Assembly (NCBI GenBank): GCA_963734685.1
Contig: CAVTIC010000001.1
Coordinates: 1-64,000, forward strand
Reading direction: 5' to 3'
DNA: 64,000 bases
From: JAOUEA01 sp963734685
GTDB taxonomy: Bacteria > Actinomycetota > UBA4738 > HRBIN12
This document shows, in pieces, positions 8,966 to 17,271 of this stretch. Numbering within the stretch: position 1 is the first letter of the stretch; every line of letters starts with the position of its first letter. A program made the position numbers and the translations under genes. The notes beneath the pieces are model-generated. The model had not been told where the DNA came from and searched no databases. It saw only the letters and a list, made by a program, of their open reading frames with translations.

Positions 8966-10966
8966 TCAAACGACCCTGATGAAGACGACGGCCAACGCGA
9001 TCACGCCGACGAACAGACCGACGGCGTACCACTGCACGTTGCCCGATTGCAGGTACTTCAGGACGTTGCCCGAACGGCCGGCGCCCTCGCCGGCGGCATT
9101 GACGAACCCGTCGATCACGCTGCGGTCGAACCAGGCGACCACCTGCCCGAGCCCGCGCGCGAACATCGCAGCGCCGTTCACCACCCCGTCGAGCACGCGC
9201 TGGTTGAACCAGTTGACGGCGGCCGACCACGTGTCGCGCACCGGGTAGACGATCGCACGCATGTAGAAGGCGTCGATGTAGTAGCGCTCCTGCAACACGT
9301 TCCAGAGCGGACCCATCGGGGCCTGCAGCGGGTCCCGTTCCTTACGTTCCTTGTACAGGACGTACCCCGCGGCCAGTCCCAACAGGGCGCCCGCCGTCGA
9401 CAACAGCGCGATCCAGGGCACGAAGACGGCCTCATGGATGGCCTCGAAGAAGACCCACTGGCCGAACACGGCCCCGAGCTGGGGCGCGCCGAGCAGCCCG
9501 ACCCCGGCCGTGCACAGGGCGAGGAACACGAGCGGACCGGTCATCGTCGGCGGCGACTCGTGTGGGTGGGCGTGTCCCTTGTACTCCCCTGAGAACGTGA
9601 GCAGCACCATGCGCATCGTGTAGAAGGCGGTGATCACCGCCGTGACGAGGAACACCACGAACAACCAGGTGACGTGCTCCTCGCTGGCCACGACGAGCAG
9701 CTCGTCCTTGGACCAGAACCCCGCGAGCGGGAAGATGCCCGCGAGGGCCAGCGAGCCGAACAGCATCGTCCAGAAGGTGACGGGCATCGACTTCCGCAGA
9801 CCGCCCATGTCGCTCATGTTGTTCGAGTGCACGGCATGGATCACCGAGCCGGCGCACAGGAACAGCAGGGCCTTGAAGAAGGCGTGCGTGAACAGGTGGA
9901 AGAAGCCCGCCGTGAGCCCGAGCTCACCGAGCGAGAGACCGGCGATCATGTACGCGAGCTGCGACAAGGTGGAGTAGGCGAGCACCCGCTTGATGTCGTT
10001 CTGCACGATCGCGAGCAGGGCGGCCCCGAGCGCGGTGATCGCAGCCACGATGCTGACGGTCGTGAGCACCCATTGCTCTGCTTGCAGGAAGATCTCGAAC
10101 AGCCGTCCGATCAGGTAGACACCGGCCGCGACCATCGTCGCCGCGTGGATCAGGGCGGAGACGGGGGTGGGACCAGCCATCGCGTCGGGCAGCCAGACAT
10201 GCAGCGGGAACTGGGCCGACTTCCCGACCGTGCCGCCGAACAGCAGGATCGCTGCGATCGAGATGTACAGCGGGGATGCCTCACCGAGGCCGACCTCGTG
10301 CGAGATCACCGTGATGTTGGAGGTCTCGAACCCCGTGAGGGCGATCAAGGCGATGATGCCGAACGTGAACGGGATGTCGCCGACGCGCGTCGTGATGAAC
10401 GCCTTGATCGCGGCGTCGGAATTCTCCTTGACCTCCCACCAGTGGCCGATCAAGAGGTAGGAGCAGAGGCCCATGACCTCCCAGCCCACGAGCAGCTGGA
10501 TCAGGTTATTGGAGACGACCACGGTGAGCATCGCGGCCGTGAACAGCGAGAGCACGACGTAGAACCACGTGTAGCGTTCGTCGCCGTGCATGTAGCCGAG
10601 CGAGTAGACGTGCACGGCGAGCGAGACGGCGGTGACGACGACAACCATGATGCCGGTGAGTCCGTCGACGAGGATGCCGAGCTCGAGGTGGAGGGGACCT
10701 ATCGTGAACCACTCGATGCTGCCTTCGAACGGCCCGCCCCCTTCCACGAAGTGCCAGAGCACGCCGAGGGCGAACAGGAACGCCGCGCCGACCCCGACGA
10801 TGCCGTAGACGGCACCCTTGCCGGGCGTGCGTTTGCCGAAGAACAGGATCAGCGCCGAGGAGATCAGCGGCAGGAGGACGAGCACCCAGGCATGCTCGAC
10901 GAACCACAACCCGTTCGTCGTGGTCTCGAAGACCACCTCCCCCTCGGACGCGAGCGCACTCACCAC
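8966..10966 (-). CDS. nuoL: NADH-quinone oxidoreductase subunit L (incomplete cluster)
   Basis: A 666-residue subunit, the largest membrane subunit of complex I, with the antiporter core and the long lateral helix expected near the C-terminus. It contains YTWFYVVLSLFTAAM, KSAQFPLHVWLPDAMAGPTPVSALIHAATMV and KRVLAYSTLSQLAYM, all hallmark NuoL segments. The C-terminal part (RYYIDAFYMRAIVYPVRD onward) matches the extended end. It starts with GTG inside the end of nuoK (7-base overlap), indicating translational coupling. Confidence 0.96.
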   Translation of the reverse strand: MVSALASEGEVVFETTTNGLWFVEHAWVLVLLPLISSALILFFGKRTPGKGAVYGIVGVGAAFLFALGVLWHFVEGGGPFEGSIEWFTIGPLHLELGILVDGLTGIMVVVVTAVSLAVHVYSLGYMHGDERYTWFYVVLSLFTAAMLTVVVSNNLIQLLVGWEVMGLCSYLLIGHWWEVKENSDAAIKAFITTRVGDIPFTFGIIALIALTGFETSNITVISHEVGLGEASPLYISIAAILLFGGTVGKSAQFPLHVWLPDAMAGPTPVSALIHAATMVAAGVYLIGRLFEIFLQAEQWVLTTVSIVAAITALGAALLAIVQNDIKRVLAYSTLSQLAYMIAGLSLGELGLTAGFFHLFTHAFFKALLFLCAGSVIHAVHSNNMSDMGGLRKSMPVTFWTMLFGSLALAGIFPLAGFWSKDELLVVASEEHVTWLFVVFLVTAVITAFYTMRMVLLTFSGEYKGHAHPHESPPTMTGPLVFLALCTAGVGLLGAPQLGAVFGQWVFFEAIHEAVFVPWIALLSTAGALLGLAAGYVLYKERKERDPLQAPMGPLWNVLQERYYIDAFYMRAIVYPVRDTWSAAVNWFNQRVLDGVVNGAAMFARGLGQVVAWFDRSVIDGFVNAAGEGAGRSGNVLKYLQSGNVQWYAVGLFVGVIALAVVFIRVV

Positions 10967-11262
10967 TTGAGGAGGTTCACCTCGTCCACGTTGATCGACT
11001 CTCGCGTGCGGAAGAGCAGGATCACGATCGCGAGCCCGATGCCCACCTCTGCCGCGGCGACCGCGATCACGAACAGCGCGAACACCTGTCCCCCCAGGTC
11101 GCCGAGGGCCGAGCTGAACGCGACCAGGTTCACGTTCACGGCGTTCAACATCAGCTCGATCGCCATGAGCACCATGACCGCGTTCCGGCGAGCGAGCACG
11201 CCGTAGACCCCGGCCGAGAACAGCAGGGCCGAGAACATCAGGACGAGCGGCAAGCGGATCAT
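10960..11262 (-). CDS. nuoK: NADH-quinone oxidoreductase subunit K (incomplete cluster)
   Basis: A 100-residue, three-helix subunit of normal length. GVYGVLARRNAVMVLMAIELMLNAVN contains the conserved membrane glutamate of NuoK, and a second conserved glutamate lies in AVAAAEVGIGLAIV. The ATG overlaps the nuoJ stop as ATGA, and its own stop overlaps the nuoL start. The small size and position between J and L make this assignment safe. Confidence 0.96.
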   Translation of the reverse strand: MIRLPLVLMFSALLFSAGVYGVLARRNAVMVLMAIELMLNAVNVNLVAFSSALGDLGGQVFALFVIAVAAAEVGIGLAIVILLFRTRESINVDEVNLLKW

Positions 11263-11762
11263 CGAGCGTCGTCCTTCCTCGCGAGTACGATCGCGCCGAT
11301 CAACGCCGCCAGCAGCAGGAACGAGACCGCCTCGAACGGCAACACGTAGCTGCGGAAGATCGCGTCCCCCACGGCCTCGGTGGAACCTTTGAACGTCTCG
11401 AACTGCGCGGCGTCCTGCACCGGGAACGCATCCTGGATCAGGAAGACCAGACCCGCGAACACACCCAGGCCCACGAGCGCCCCGAGCCACCGTTGCTGGT
11501 TGTCGAGGGTGTCGCGCCCGATCGGCGCCTTCGTGAGCATCAATCCGAACAGGAACAGGATCACGATCGCCCCGACGTAGATCAGGATCTGCACCCACCC
11601 GACGAACTCGGCGCCGAGCAACAGGTAGACGCCGGCCACGGACAGCAGCGAGACCACCAGGTAGAGCGCGGCATGCACGACGTTCGTGGCCGTGACCACC
11701 GCGATCGCCGAGAGGCCACCGACCACGGCGAGCACGAGGAACGCGTACTCCTGGGAGCTCAA
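11259..11762 (-). CDS. nuoJ: NADH-quinone oxidoreductase subunit J (incomplete cluster)
   Basis: A 167-residue membrane subunit with about five helices. VVTATNVVHAALYLVVSLLSVAGVYLLLGAEF is the typical NuoJ segment, followed by VQILIYVGAIVILFLFGLML with the conserved tyrosine and glycine of the pi-bulge helix. The TTG start at 11762 overlaps the nuoI stop (TTGA); no other start precedes the conserved N-terminus. Confidence 0.95.
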   Translation of the reverse strand: MSSQEYAFLVLAVVGGLSAIAVVTATNVVHAALYLVVSLLSVAGVYLLLGAEFVGWVQILIYVGAIVILFLFGLMLTKAPIGRDTLDNQQRWLGALVGLGVFAGLVFLIQDAFPVQDAAQFETFKGSTEAVGDAIFRSYVLPFEAVSFLLLAALIGAIVLARKDDAR

Positions 11763-12310
11763 CCCGCCTCCTCTCGTTGGGCGCTACCGCCTTCGGCTGC
11801 GTGAGCGCTCGGCTCAGCGCCGACCTCGAGGGGAGGCGGCGGCAGCACGGTGTAAGTCCACTCCTCGAGACGTTCCTTCTCATGCAGGAGCAGGTCGATC
11901 TCGTACTCCGCGTACTCGAACTCGGGGCTCCAGAACAGCGCGTCGAACGGGCACACCTCGACGCAGATGCCGCAGTACATGCACAAGGCGTAGTCGATCG
12001 CGAACCGATCGAGCACCTTCATCGATCGCCCGCGGCCGCCGCCCGCCGGCTCGTGCGTCTCTTTGTGTGCGTCGATGTAGATGCACCAATCCGGACACTC
12101 ACGCGAGCACTTGTAGCAGACCGTGCAGTTCTCCTGCTTCAGGGCGATCACGCCGCGGGTTCGCGCGGGCAGATCTGGCTTCACGTGCGGGTACTGCAGC
12201 GTGACGGCGGGCTTGAGCATCGTCTTCATCGTGACGGTGAGGCCCTTGAGCAGGCCCTGGCCCACGCCAGACTCCGGCTGATCCTTCCGTTGTGACGTGT
12301 CGACGGCCAC
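11759..12310 (-). CDS. nuoI: NADH-quinone oxidoreductase subunit I (incomplete cluster)
   Basis: A 183-residue peripheral-arm subunit carrying two [4Fe-4S] clusters. The two binding motifs are CTVCYKCSRECP and CMYCGICVEVCP, complete in all eight cysteines. An amphipathic N-terminal part (GLLKGLTVTMKTMLKP) anchors it to the membrane. The GTG start at 12310 is selected because GGGGGAGGGA lies just upstream and it gives the usual NuoI length; a longer open frame upstream runs into nuoH. The cysteine set implies that this cluster encodes electron transfer and not only a proton module. Confidence 0.95.
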   Translation of the reverse strand: MAVDTSQRKDQPESGVGQGLLKGLTVTMKTMLKPAVTLQYPHVKPDLPARTRGVIALKQENCTVCYKCSRECPDWCIYIDAHKETHEPAGGGRGRSMKVLDRFAIDYALCMYCGICVEVCPFDALFWSPEFEYAEYEIDLLLHEKERLEEWTYTVLPPPPLEVGAEPSAHAAEGGSAQREEAG

Positions 12311-12330
12311 TCGGTCCCTCCCCCCTCGTC

Positions 12331-13344
12331 TCAGAACGCGACCTTGAAGAATGCCGTCCCTAGGATCCACGCCAGCGAGAGCGGGATCAGCGTCAGCCAG
12401 GCGAATCGCTGCAGCTGGTCCTCGCGCAGACGCGGGTAGGTGGCCCGCAGCCAGATCACCACGAACGAGAGCGCCCCGATCTTCACGAACATCCACACCC
12501 AGTCCGGCAGTGGGATGGCCGGCAGCCCCTGGTACCCCCCGAGGAACAGCACCGCGGCGACGCCCGAGAGCGCCACGATCCCCCCGTACTCGGCGAGCAG
12601 GAAGAACGCGAACTTCAGCCCCGTGTACTCGGTGTAGGCGCCGAAGATGATCTCGGAGTCGGCGACCGGCATGTCGAAGGGCGGCCGCGTCAGCTCGGCG
12701 AGCGCCGCGGTCATGAAGATCAGGAAGAGAGGGAACAACGGCACCACGTACCAGAGCGACTCTTGGGCCTGCACGATGCCCACCATCGACGTGGTGCCCG
12801 CCAGCATCACGACACCGGCAGCCGACAGCACGAGCGGCAGCTCGTAGGCGATCAGCTGTGCGGCCGCGCGGAGCGCGCCGATCAGCGAGAACTTGTTCGC
12901 GGAGGACCACCCCGCCATCAACACGCCGATCACCGAGACGCTCGACATGGCCATCACGAAGAAGATGCCGACGTCGAGGTCGAGCGCGAACAGCGTGTCA
13001 CCGAATGGCAGCACGACGAGGATCGCGATGTAGGGGATCATCGCCACGGCCGGCGCCAGCGAGAACACGGTGCGGTCGGCGGCCGCAGGCACGATGTCTT
13101 CCTTCTGGATGAACTTCACGCCGTCGGCCACGAGCTGGGCCCACCCGTGGAACGCGCCGGCTTCCATCGGACCGAGGCGCGCCTGCATGTGCGCCAGCAC
13201 CTTGTGCTCCACATAGCCGATGCCGAGCGGCACCACGAGGAAGAAGGCCATCACGACGACCGTCTTCATCACGAGGACCAGCCAGAAGTTCTCCGTGAAC
13301 CCGTCGAAGACCGATGTGCCGGACTGTGCGAGGAGCGCGATCAT
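12331..13344 (-). CDS. nuoH: NADH-quinone oxidoreductase subunit H (incomplete cluster)
   Basis: A 337-residue membrane subunit that forms part of the quinone chamber. Motifs are IGYVEHKVLAHMQARLGPMEAG, DGVKFIQKEDIVP, AELTRPPFDMPVADSEIIFGAYTEYTG and the C-terminal LRATYPRLREDQL. It starts four bases inside the end of nuoC (13341-13344). In almost all nuo operons nuoD (or nuoDEFG) lies between C and H; here the two genes overlap directly, so the gap in gene content is exact and not an assembly gap. Confidence 0.96.
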   Translation of the reverse strand: MIALLAQSGTSVFDGFTENFWLVLVMKTVVVMAFFLVVPLGIGYVEHKVLAHMQARLGPMEAGAFHGWAQLVADGVKFIQKEDIVPAAADRTVFSLAPAVAMIPYIAILVVLPFGDTLFALDLDVGIFFVMAMSSVSVIGVLMAGWSSANKFSLIGALRAAAQLIAYELPLVLSAAGVVMLAGTTSMVGIVQAQESLWYVVPLFPLFLIFMTAALAELTRPPFDMPVADSEIIFGAYTEYTGLKFAFFLLAEYGGIVALSGVAAVLFLGGYQGLPAIPLPDWVWMFVKIGALSFVVIWLRATYPRLREDQLQRFAWLTLIPLSLAWILGTAFFKVAF

Positions 13345-13868
13345 TCCTCCTCGTCCTCCTCACCCTCGACCGCGCCGGGCCAGGGCTTCGCCTCACGCGT
13401 CATCAACGGGAAGTCCTTGCGGAGCGGATGTCCCTCGAAAGGCTCGGAGAGCAGGAGCTTCACGGGCTTCGGGTGGCCCTCGAATCGGATGCCGAACATC
13501 TCTGCGGTCTCGCGCTCGTGCCAGTCGCACGTCGCCCATAGGTCGCTCACCGTCGGCACGGCCGCGTCGTCGTGGGCGAGCGCGACCTTGATCCTGACGT
13601 TGTGGTGGTGGGTGTTCGAGAACAGGTGGGTGATCACTTCGAACCCACCCTCTGGGCCACGGTCGACGGCTGTCGTGAGATCGGCGTAGTCGAAGGCGAA
13701 CTCGGGCTCGTCCCGCAGGAACCGGCAGACATCGTGGTAGCGATCGCGCGTGACCGTGGCCACGGTGTGTCCGTGTTGGTCGGCCACGTCGAGCACGTCG
13801 GATCCGAACCGCGCCCGCAGCCGGGACCCGGCCTCGTCAGGAGACAGCGGGCTGGGTCCCTGGGGCAC
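13341..13868 (-). CDS. nuoC: NADH-quinone oxidoreductase subunit C (incomplete cluster)
   Basis: A 175-residue hydrophilic subunit of the peripheral arm. VSDLWATCDWHERETAEMFGIRFEGHPKP and GHPLRKDFPL are the standard NuoC signatures. It ends in an acidic tail (GEEDEEE). The GTG at 13868 has GGAG seven bases upstream and lies 32 bases inside nuoB. It is not fused to nuoD as in some bacteria; the next gene is nuoH. Confidence 0.94.
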   Translation of the reverse strand: MPQGPSPLSPDEAGSRLRARFGSDVLDVADQHGHTVATVTRDRYHDVCRFLRDEPEFAFDYADLTTAVDRGPEGGFEVITHLFSNTHHHNVRIKVALAHDDAAVPTVSDLWATCDWHERETAEMFGIRFEGHPKPVKLLLSEPFEGHPLRKDFPLMTREAKPWPGAVEGEEDEEE

Positions 13869-14349
13869 TGAACTTCTCCTGGATGTCCTCGTCCTTGATC
13901 TTGTTCTGCAGCTCGACGATGCCGTGCAGCAGGGCTTCGGGCCTGGGGGGACACCCCGGCACGTAGACGTCGATCGGCACGATCTGATCGACCCCTTTCG
14001 TGACCGAGTAGCTGTCCCAGTACGGGCCACCACAGTTGGAGCACGAGCCGAACGAGATCACGTACTTCGGGTCGGGCATCTGCTCGTACACGCGCTTGAG
14101 CGCGGGCGCCATCTTGTCGGTGAGCGTGCCGGCCACCACCAGCAGGTCGGCCTGTCGGGGGCCGTGTGCGAACGGGATCACGCCCAGGCGGATGAAGTCG
14201 TTCTTCGCGGTCGAGGCGGCGATGAACTCGATCGCACAGCAGGCGAGTCCGAAGTTCATGACCCACAGGGAGTAACGACGCCCCCAGTTGAGGATGAACT
14301 TGACCGGTTGGATCTTCGGCAGTGGGGTCTTCTCGGTGATCAGGCCCAC
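13837..14349 (-). CDS. nuoB: NADH-quinone oxidoreductase subunit B (incomplete cluster)
   Basis: A 170-residue subunit carrying the terminal [4Fe-4S] cluster N2. All four ligands are present: the tandem cysteines of NFGLACCAIEF, the cysteine of SFGSCSNCGGPYW, and that of VPGCPPRPEALL. The GTG at 14349 overlaps the end of nuoA by ten bases. An intact N2 site argues that this cluster codes for a redox-active complex although its usual partner nuoD is missing nearby. Confidence 0.95.
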   Translation of the reverse strand: MGLITEKTPLPKIQPVKFILNWGRRYSLWVMNFGLACCAIEFIAASTAKNDFIRLGVIPFAHGPRQADLLVVAGTLTDKMAPALKRVYEQMPDPKYVISFGSCSNCGGPYWDSYSVTKGVDQIVPIDVYVPGCPPRPEALLHGIVELQNKIKDEDIQEKFSAPGTQPAVS

Positions 14350-14705
14350 CGCAGGACCCCCTTGCGCCACGCGTACAGGAGTCCCACGGCAAGGATCGCG
14401 ATGAAGATCGCCATCTCGACCACAGCCGCGTAGCCGAGGCTCTCGAACACGCGCGCCCAGGGGAAGAGGAATACGCTCTCCACGTCGAAGATCACGAACA
14501 GGAACCCGTAGACGTAGTAGCGGACCTGACTCTGCGACCAGCCCTGACCCACCGGGTCGATACCGCATTCGTAGGTGGTGAGCTTCTCGCGATTGGGCTT
14601 GCTGGGGGCGACCAGTCGCGCTGTGGTGAACGCCACTGCGACCAGCAGGGCACCGGCGGTCAGGACCGCGAGCACCACCCCGTATGACGCGTAGTAGTCA
14701 CCCAT
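14340..14705 (-). CDS. nuoA: NADH-quinone oxidoreductase subunit A (incomplete cluster)
   Basis: A 121-residue three-helix membrane subunit with KLTTYECGIDPVGQGWSQ and YVYGFLFVIFDVESVFLFPWA, the diagnostic NuoA loop and helix. It is the first gene of the nuoABCHIJKLMN cluster. A Rex-like operator lies immediately before the ATG and a -10-like TAGGAT just beyond, so it probably has its own redox-controlled promoter in addition to any read-through from the polyprenyl synthase. Confidence 0.96.
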   Translation of the reverse strand: MGDYYASYGVVLAVLTAGALLVAVAFTTARLVAPSKPNREKLTTYECGIDPVGQGWSQSQVRYYVYGFLFVIFDVESVFLFPWARVFESLGYAAVVEMAIFIAILAVGLLYAWRKGVLRWA

Positions 14706-14707
14706 GC

Positions 14708-14725
14708 TTGTGAACGGTTTCCCGA
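14708..14725. promoter_or_regulatory. Rex operator (two mismatches) at nuoA of the incomplete cluster
   Basis: TTGTGAACGGTTTCCCGA matches 12 of 14 fixed positions of the Rex consensus TTGTGAA-N4-TTCACAA. It lies two bases upstream of the nuoA ATG and downstream of a possible -10 (TAGGAT on the minus strand), where a bound repressor would block transcription start. It is weaker than the two other sites in the window. Confidence 0.6.
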
Positions 14726-14733
14726 GCGCCCGT

Positions 14734-14739
14734 ATCCTA
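14734..14739 (-). promoter_or_regulatory. Possible -10 (TAGGAT) for the incomplete nuo cluster
   Basis: TAGGAT on the minus strand ends 28 bases before the nuoA ATG. Transcription from it would begin about where the Rex-like operator starts. No convincing -35 is visible. Confidence 0.4.
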
Positions 14740-14765
14740 GCAGCGCGCTCCTTCCGACCGGCCCA

Positions 14766-15776
14766 TCACTCCGCATCTGCCCCGCATCGCACCGCCAGGA
14801 ACTTCGCGAGCTGGATCAACGCGTGCCGGGCCGCGCCATCCGGCAACCGCTCGGCGAGCTGCGTCGCGCGTCGGACCTCGGCGGTCACGGCGTCGCGAGC
14901 TGCGTCGACCGAGCCGCCCGAGCGCACGATCTGGAGCACGCGATCGAGCATCTCGCCGTCGGGAGCCCCGTGCGACAGGATCCGGGCCAGCTCCTCGCGA
15001 TCCTCGTCGTACACGAGCGCGTGCAACACCGGCAGAGTGTAAACGCCCTCCCTGAGGTCCTGCCCCGGCTCCTTGCCGAGCTCCATCTGCGACGCGGTGA
15101 TGTCCATGATGTCGTCGGAGAGCTGGTAGGCCATGCCGAGGGCGCCTCCGAACTCCTCCAGCACGTCGACGTGCTCGGGATCGGCGTCGCTCAGCATGCC
15201 GCCGAGCCTGCACGACGTGCCGATCAGCGATGCGGTCTTTCGTCGGATGATCTCGAGGTAGTTCGAGACCTCTTGCTCGACCTTGGCCGAGTTGTCGACC
15301 TCGCGGATCTGCCCGTCGCAGAGCACGGCGATCGTACGCGCGAGCAGCCGGCAGACCTCGGTGCCGAGGTCGGTCGAGATCTCCGATGCCCGCGCGAAGA
15401 GGTAGTCACCGGTGAGGATCGCGACCGTGTTGTCCCACCGCACGTTCGCGCTCGGGGCTCCTCGTCGTGAGTCGGCCTCATCGATCACGTCGTCGTGGTA
15501 CAGGGTCGCGAGGTGCACGAGCTCGATCGAGACCGAGCCCGGCACGAGCCGCGGGTCGGCCGGGTCGCCGAAGTAGCCTGCCAGCAGCACGAGCATCGCT
15601 CGGAAGCGCTTGCCTCCCGCAGCGATCAGGTAGGACGACGTCTCGGTCAGCATGCCCGACGCCTCGATCTGCACCGACTTCTCCAGCGCGTCTTCCACCT
15701 GGTCGAGACGGGTGCGGACCTCGGACTCGAGCGTCATGTCCGGCGGTTCCAGGCCAGGGATCACCCGGCGGCTCAT
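14766..15776 (-). CDS. Polyprenyl diphosphate synthase (long-chain, IspB/HepT type)
   Basis: A 336-residue trans-prenyltransferase. The first aspartate-rich motif is in LYHDDVIDEADSRRG (about residues 91-105) and the second in YQLSDDIMDI. AAGGKRFRAMLVLLAGY is the standard isopentenyl-binding region. Small residues ahead of the first motif are consistent with a long product, so it likely makes the isoprenoid tail of menaquinone. Its position between two complex I clusters, with a tail-modifying reductase at the head of the run, supports a quinone role. Exact chain length cannot be read. Confidence 0.9.
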   Translation of the reverse strand: MSRRVIPGLEPPDMTLESEVRTRLDQVEDALEKSVQIEASGMLTETSSYLIAAGGKRFRAMLVLLAGYFGDPADPRLVPGSVSIELVHLATLYHDDVIDEADSRRGAPSANVRWDNTVAILTGDYLFARASEISTDLGTEVCRLLARTIAVLCDGQIREVDNSAKVEQEVSNYLEIIRRKTASLIGTSCRLGGMLSDADPEHVDVLEEFGGALGMAYQLSDDIMDITASQMELGKEPGQDLREGVYTLPVLHALVYDEDREELARILSHGAPDGEMLDRVLQIVRSGGSVDAARDAVTAEVRRATQLAERLPDGAARHALIQLAKFLAVRCGADAE

Positions 15777-15825
15777 CGCTGCTCCTCTCTCCTTCGATGG
15801 GGGCCTACCGCTCGGCTTCGCCTCG

Positions 15826-17271
15826 CTACCACGTGAGCACCCCCGCGTCCTGCAGCAACGGCACGATCACGCCCGGCACGATGCCCAGCACCACCACCGC
15901 GACGGCCGGGACCGCGAGCACGAGTCTCGGCAACGGTGAAGGATCGGCGATGTCGTCGCCCTCGGGTTCCTGCATCGCCATCAATGCCACGACCCGCAGA
16001 TAGAAGTACACGCCCACGACGCTGGCGAGAGCACCGATCAGCACGAGCGGCCAGTACCCGGCGCCCGTCGCAGCGCCGAAGACCGACACCTTCGCTGCGA
16101 ACCCGGCGGTCGGCGGGATGCCTGCGAGCGACAGCAGGAAGAGCGTGAGCAGAGCCGCGAGCACCGGCTGGCGGCGTCCGAGCCCGCGGAAGCGGTCGAA
16201 CCCGGTCTGCTCGGCGATGCCGCCGGAGATCAGCATCACGACCCCGAACGCGCCGATCACCGAGAGGCTGTAGGTGACCAGGTAGAACAACGCCGCCGCG
16301 ATGCCGTTCCGATCCAGCGAGACGAACGCGGTCAGGATGAACCCCGCCTGCGCGACGCTCGAGTAGGCGAGCATCCGCTTCACGTCGGTCTGGGCGATCG
16401 CGAGCACGCTGCCCACCACCATCGAGACCGCCGAGAGGGCGGCGATCACGGGGGCGATCTCCCAGCCGAGGGCGACGAAGGCCACGAACAGCACACGCAC
16501 GAGCGCGACGAACACCGCCACCTTCGTCGCCGCCGCCATGAAGGCGGTCACCGGGCTGGGGGCGCCCTGGTACACATCGGGCGTCCACATGTGGAACGGC
16601 ACCAGTGACACCTTGAACCCGAGACCCACCGCGAGGAGGAGCACCGCGACGAGCGCGAGCGGCTGGCTGCCGGTGGATCCGGAGAGCGCACGGGCCAGAC
16701 CCTGGATGCTCGTCGTGGCGGCGGCCCCGTAGGCCATCGCCACCCCGTACAGGAGGAACGCCGAGGCGAACGCCCCGAGCAGGAAGTACTTCAGCGCCGC
16801 CTCGATCGGACCACGGCGGAACGTGAGGGCGGCGAGCACGTAGAGCGCGAGCGAGAGCAACTCGACGGCGAGGAACACGACGATGAGGTCGGCCGCGACG
16901 ACGAGGAGCGCCATGCCTCCGAGCGCGAACAGTAGCAACGCATAGAACTCGTTGCGCCGCAGTTCGTCGCGTTCGAAATAGTGGAAGCCGAGGTAGGCGG
17001 CGAACGCCCCGATGCCGCAGAGCGCGAGCGTCGCCACGACCCCGAGACGGTCGAGGCTGACCATGCCTTGCATCGCCGTGCCCGCCGGGCGGTCCCAGAG
17101 GTAGAGGGCCGCGGCCGCGGCCGCGGCGAGGATCGCGATCGTGAACAGGGCGAACGGCGCCTGCGCCGATCGGCGGGCGAACGCGGCCGTGAGCAGCGCC
17201 ACCAGCGCGCCGCCGATCAGGATCAACATCGGCAGGATCGGCACGAGGTCGATGCGGGGCGTCTCGATCAC
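15826..17271 (-). CDS. nuoN: NADH-quinone oxidoreductase subunit N (complete cluster)
   Basis: A 481-residue antiporter-like membrane subunit. It has LGFKVSLVPFHMWTPDVYQGAPSPV, KRMLAYSSVAQAGFI and AGIPPTAGFAAK, the usual NuoN landmarks. The GTG start at 17271 overlaps the nuoM stop (GTGA). It ends the 14-gene nuoA-N cluster and is followed by the polyprenyl synthase after 49 bases. Confidence 0.95.
   Translation of the reverse strand: MIETPRIDLVPILPMLILIGGALVALLTAAFARRSAQAPFALFTIAILAAAAAAALYLWDRPAGTAMQGMVSLDRLGVVATLALCGIGAFAAYLGFHYFERDELRRNEFYALLLFALGGMALLVVAADLIVVFLAVELLSLALYVLAALTFRRGPIEAALKYFLLGAFASAFLLYGVAMAYGAAATTSIQGLARALSGSTGSQPLALVAVLLLAVGLGFKVSLVPFHMWTPDVYQGAPSPVTAFMAAATKVAVFVALVRVLFVAFVALGWEIAPVIAALSAVSMVVGSVLAIAQTDVKRMLAYSSVAQAGFILTAFVSLDRNGIAAALFYLVTYSLSVIGAFGVVMLISGGIAEQTGFDRFRGLGRRQPVLAALLTLFLLSLAGIPPTAGFAAKVSVFGAATGAGYWPLVLIGALASVVGVYFYLRVVALMAMQEPEGDDIADPSPLPRLVLAVPAVAVVVLGIVPGVIVPLLQDAGVLTW

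Noticed and set aside
13341..13344. A hidden nuoD between nuoC and nuoH of the incomplete cluster
   Set aside because: The two genes overlap by four bases, so there is no room for one.
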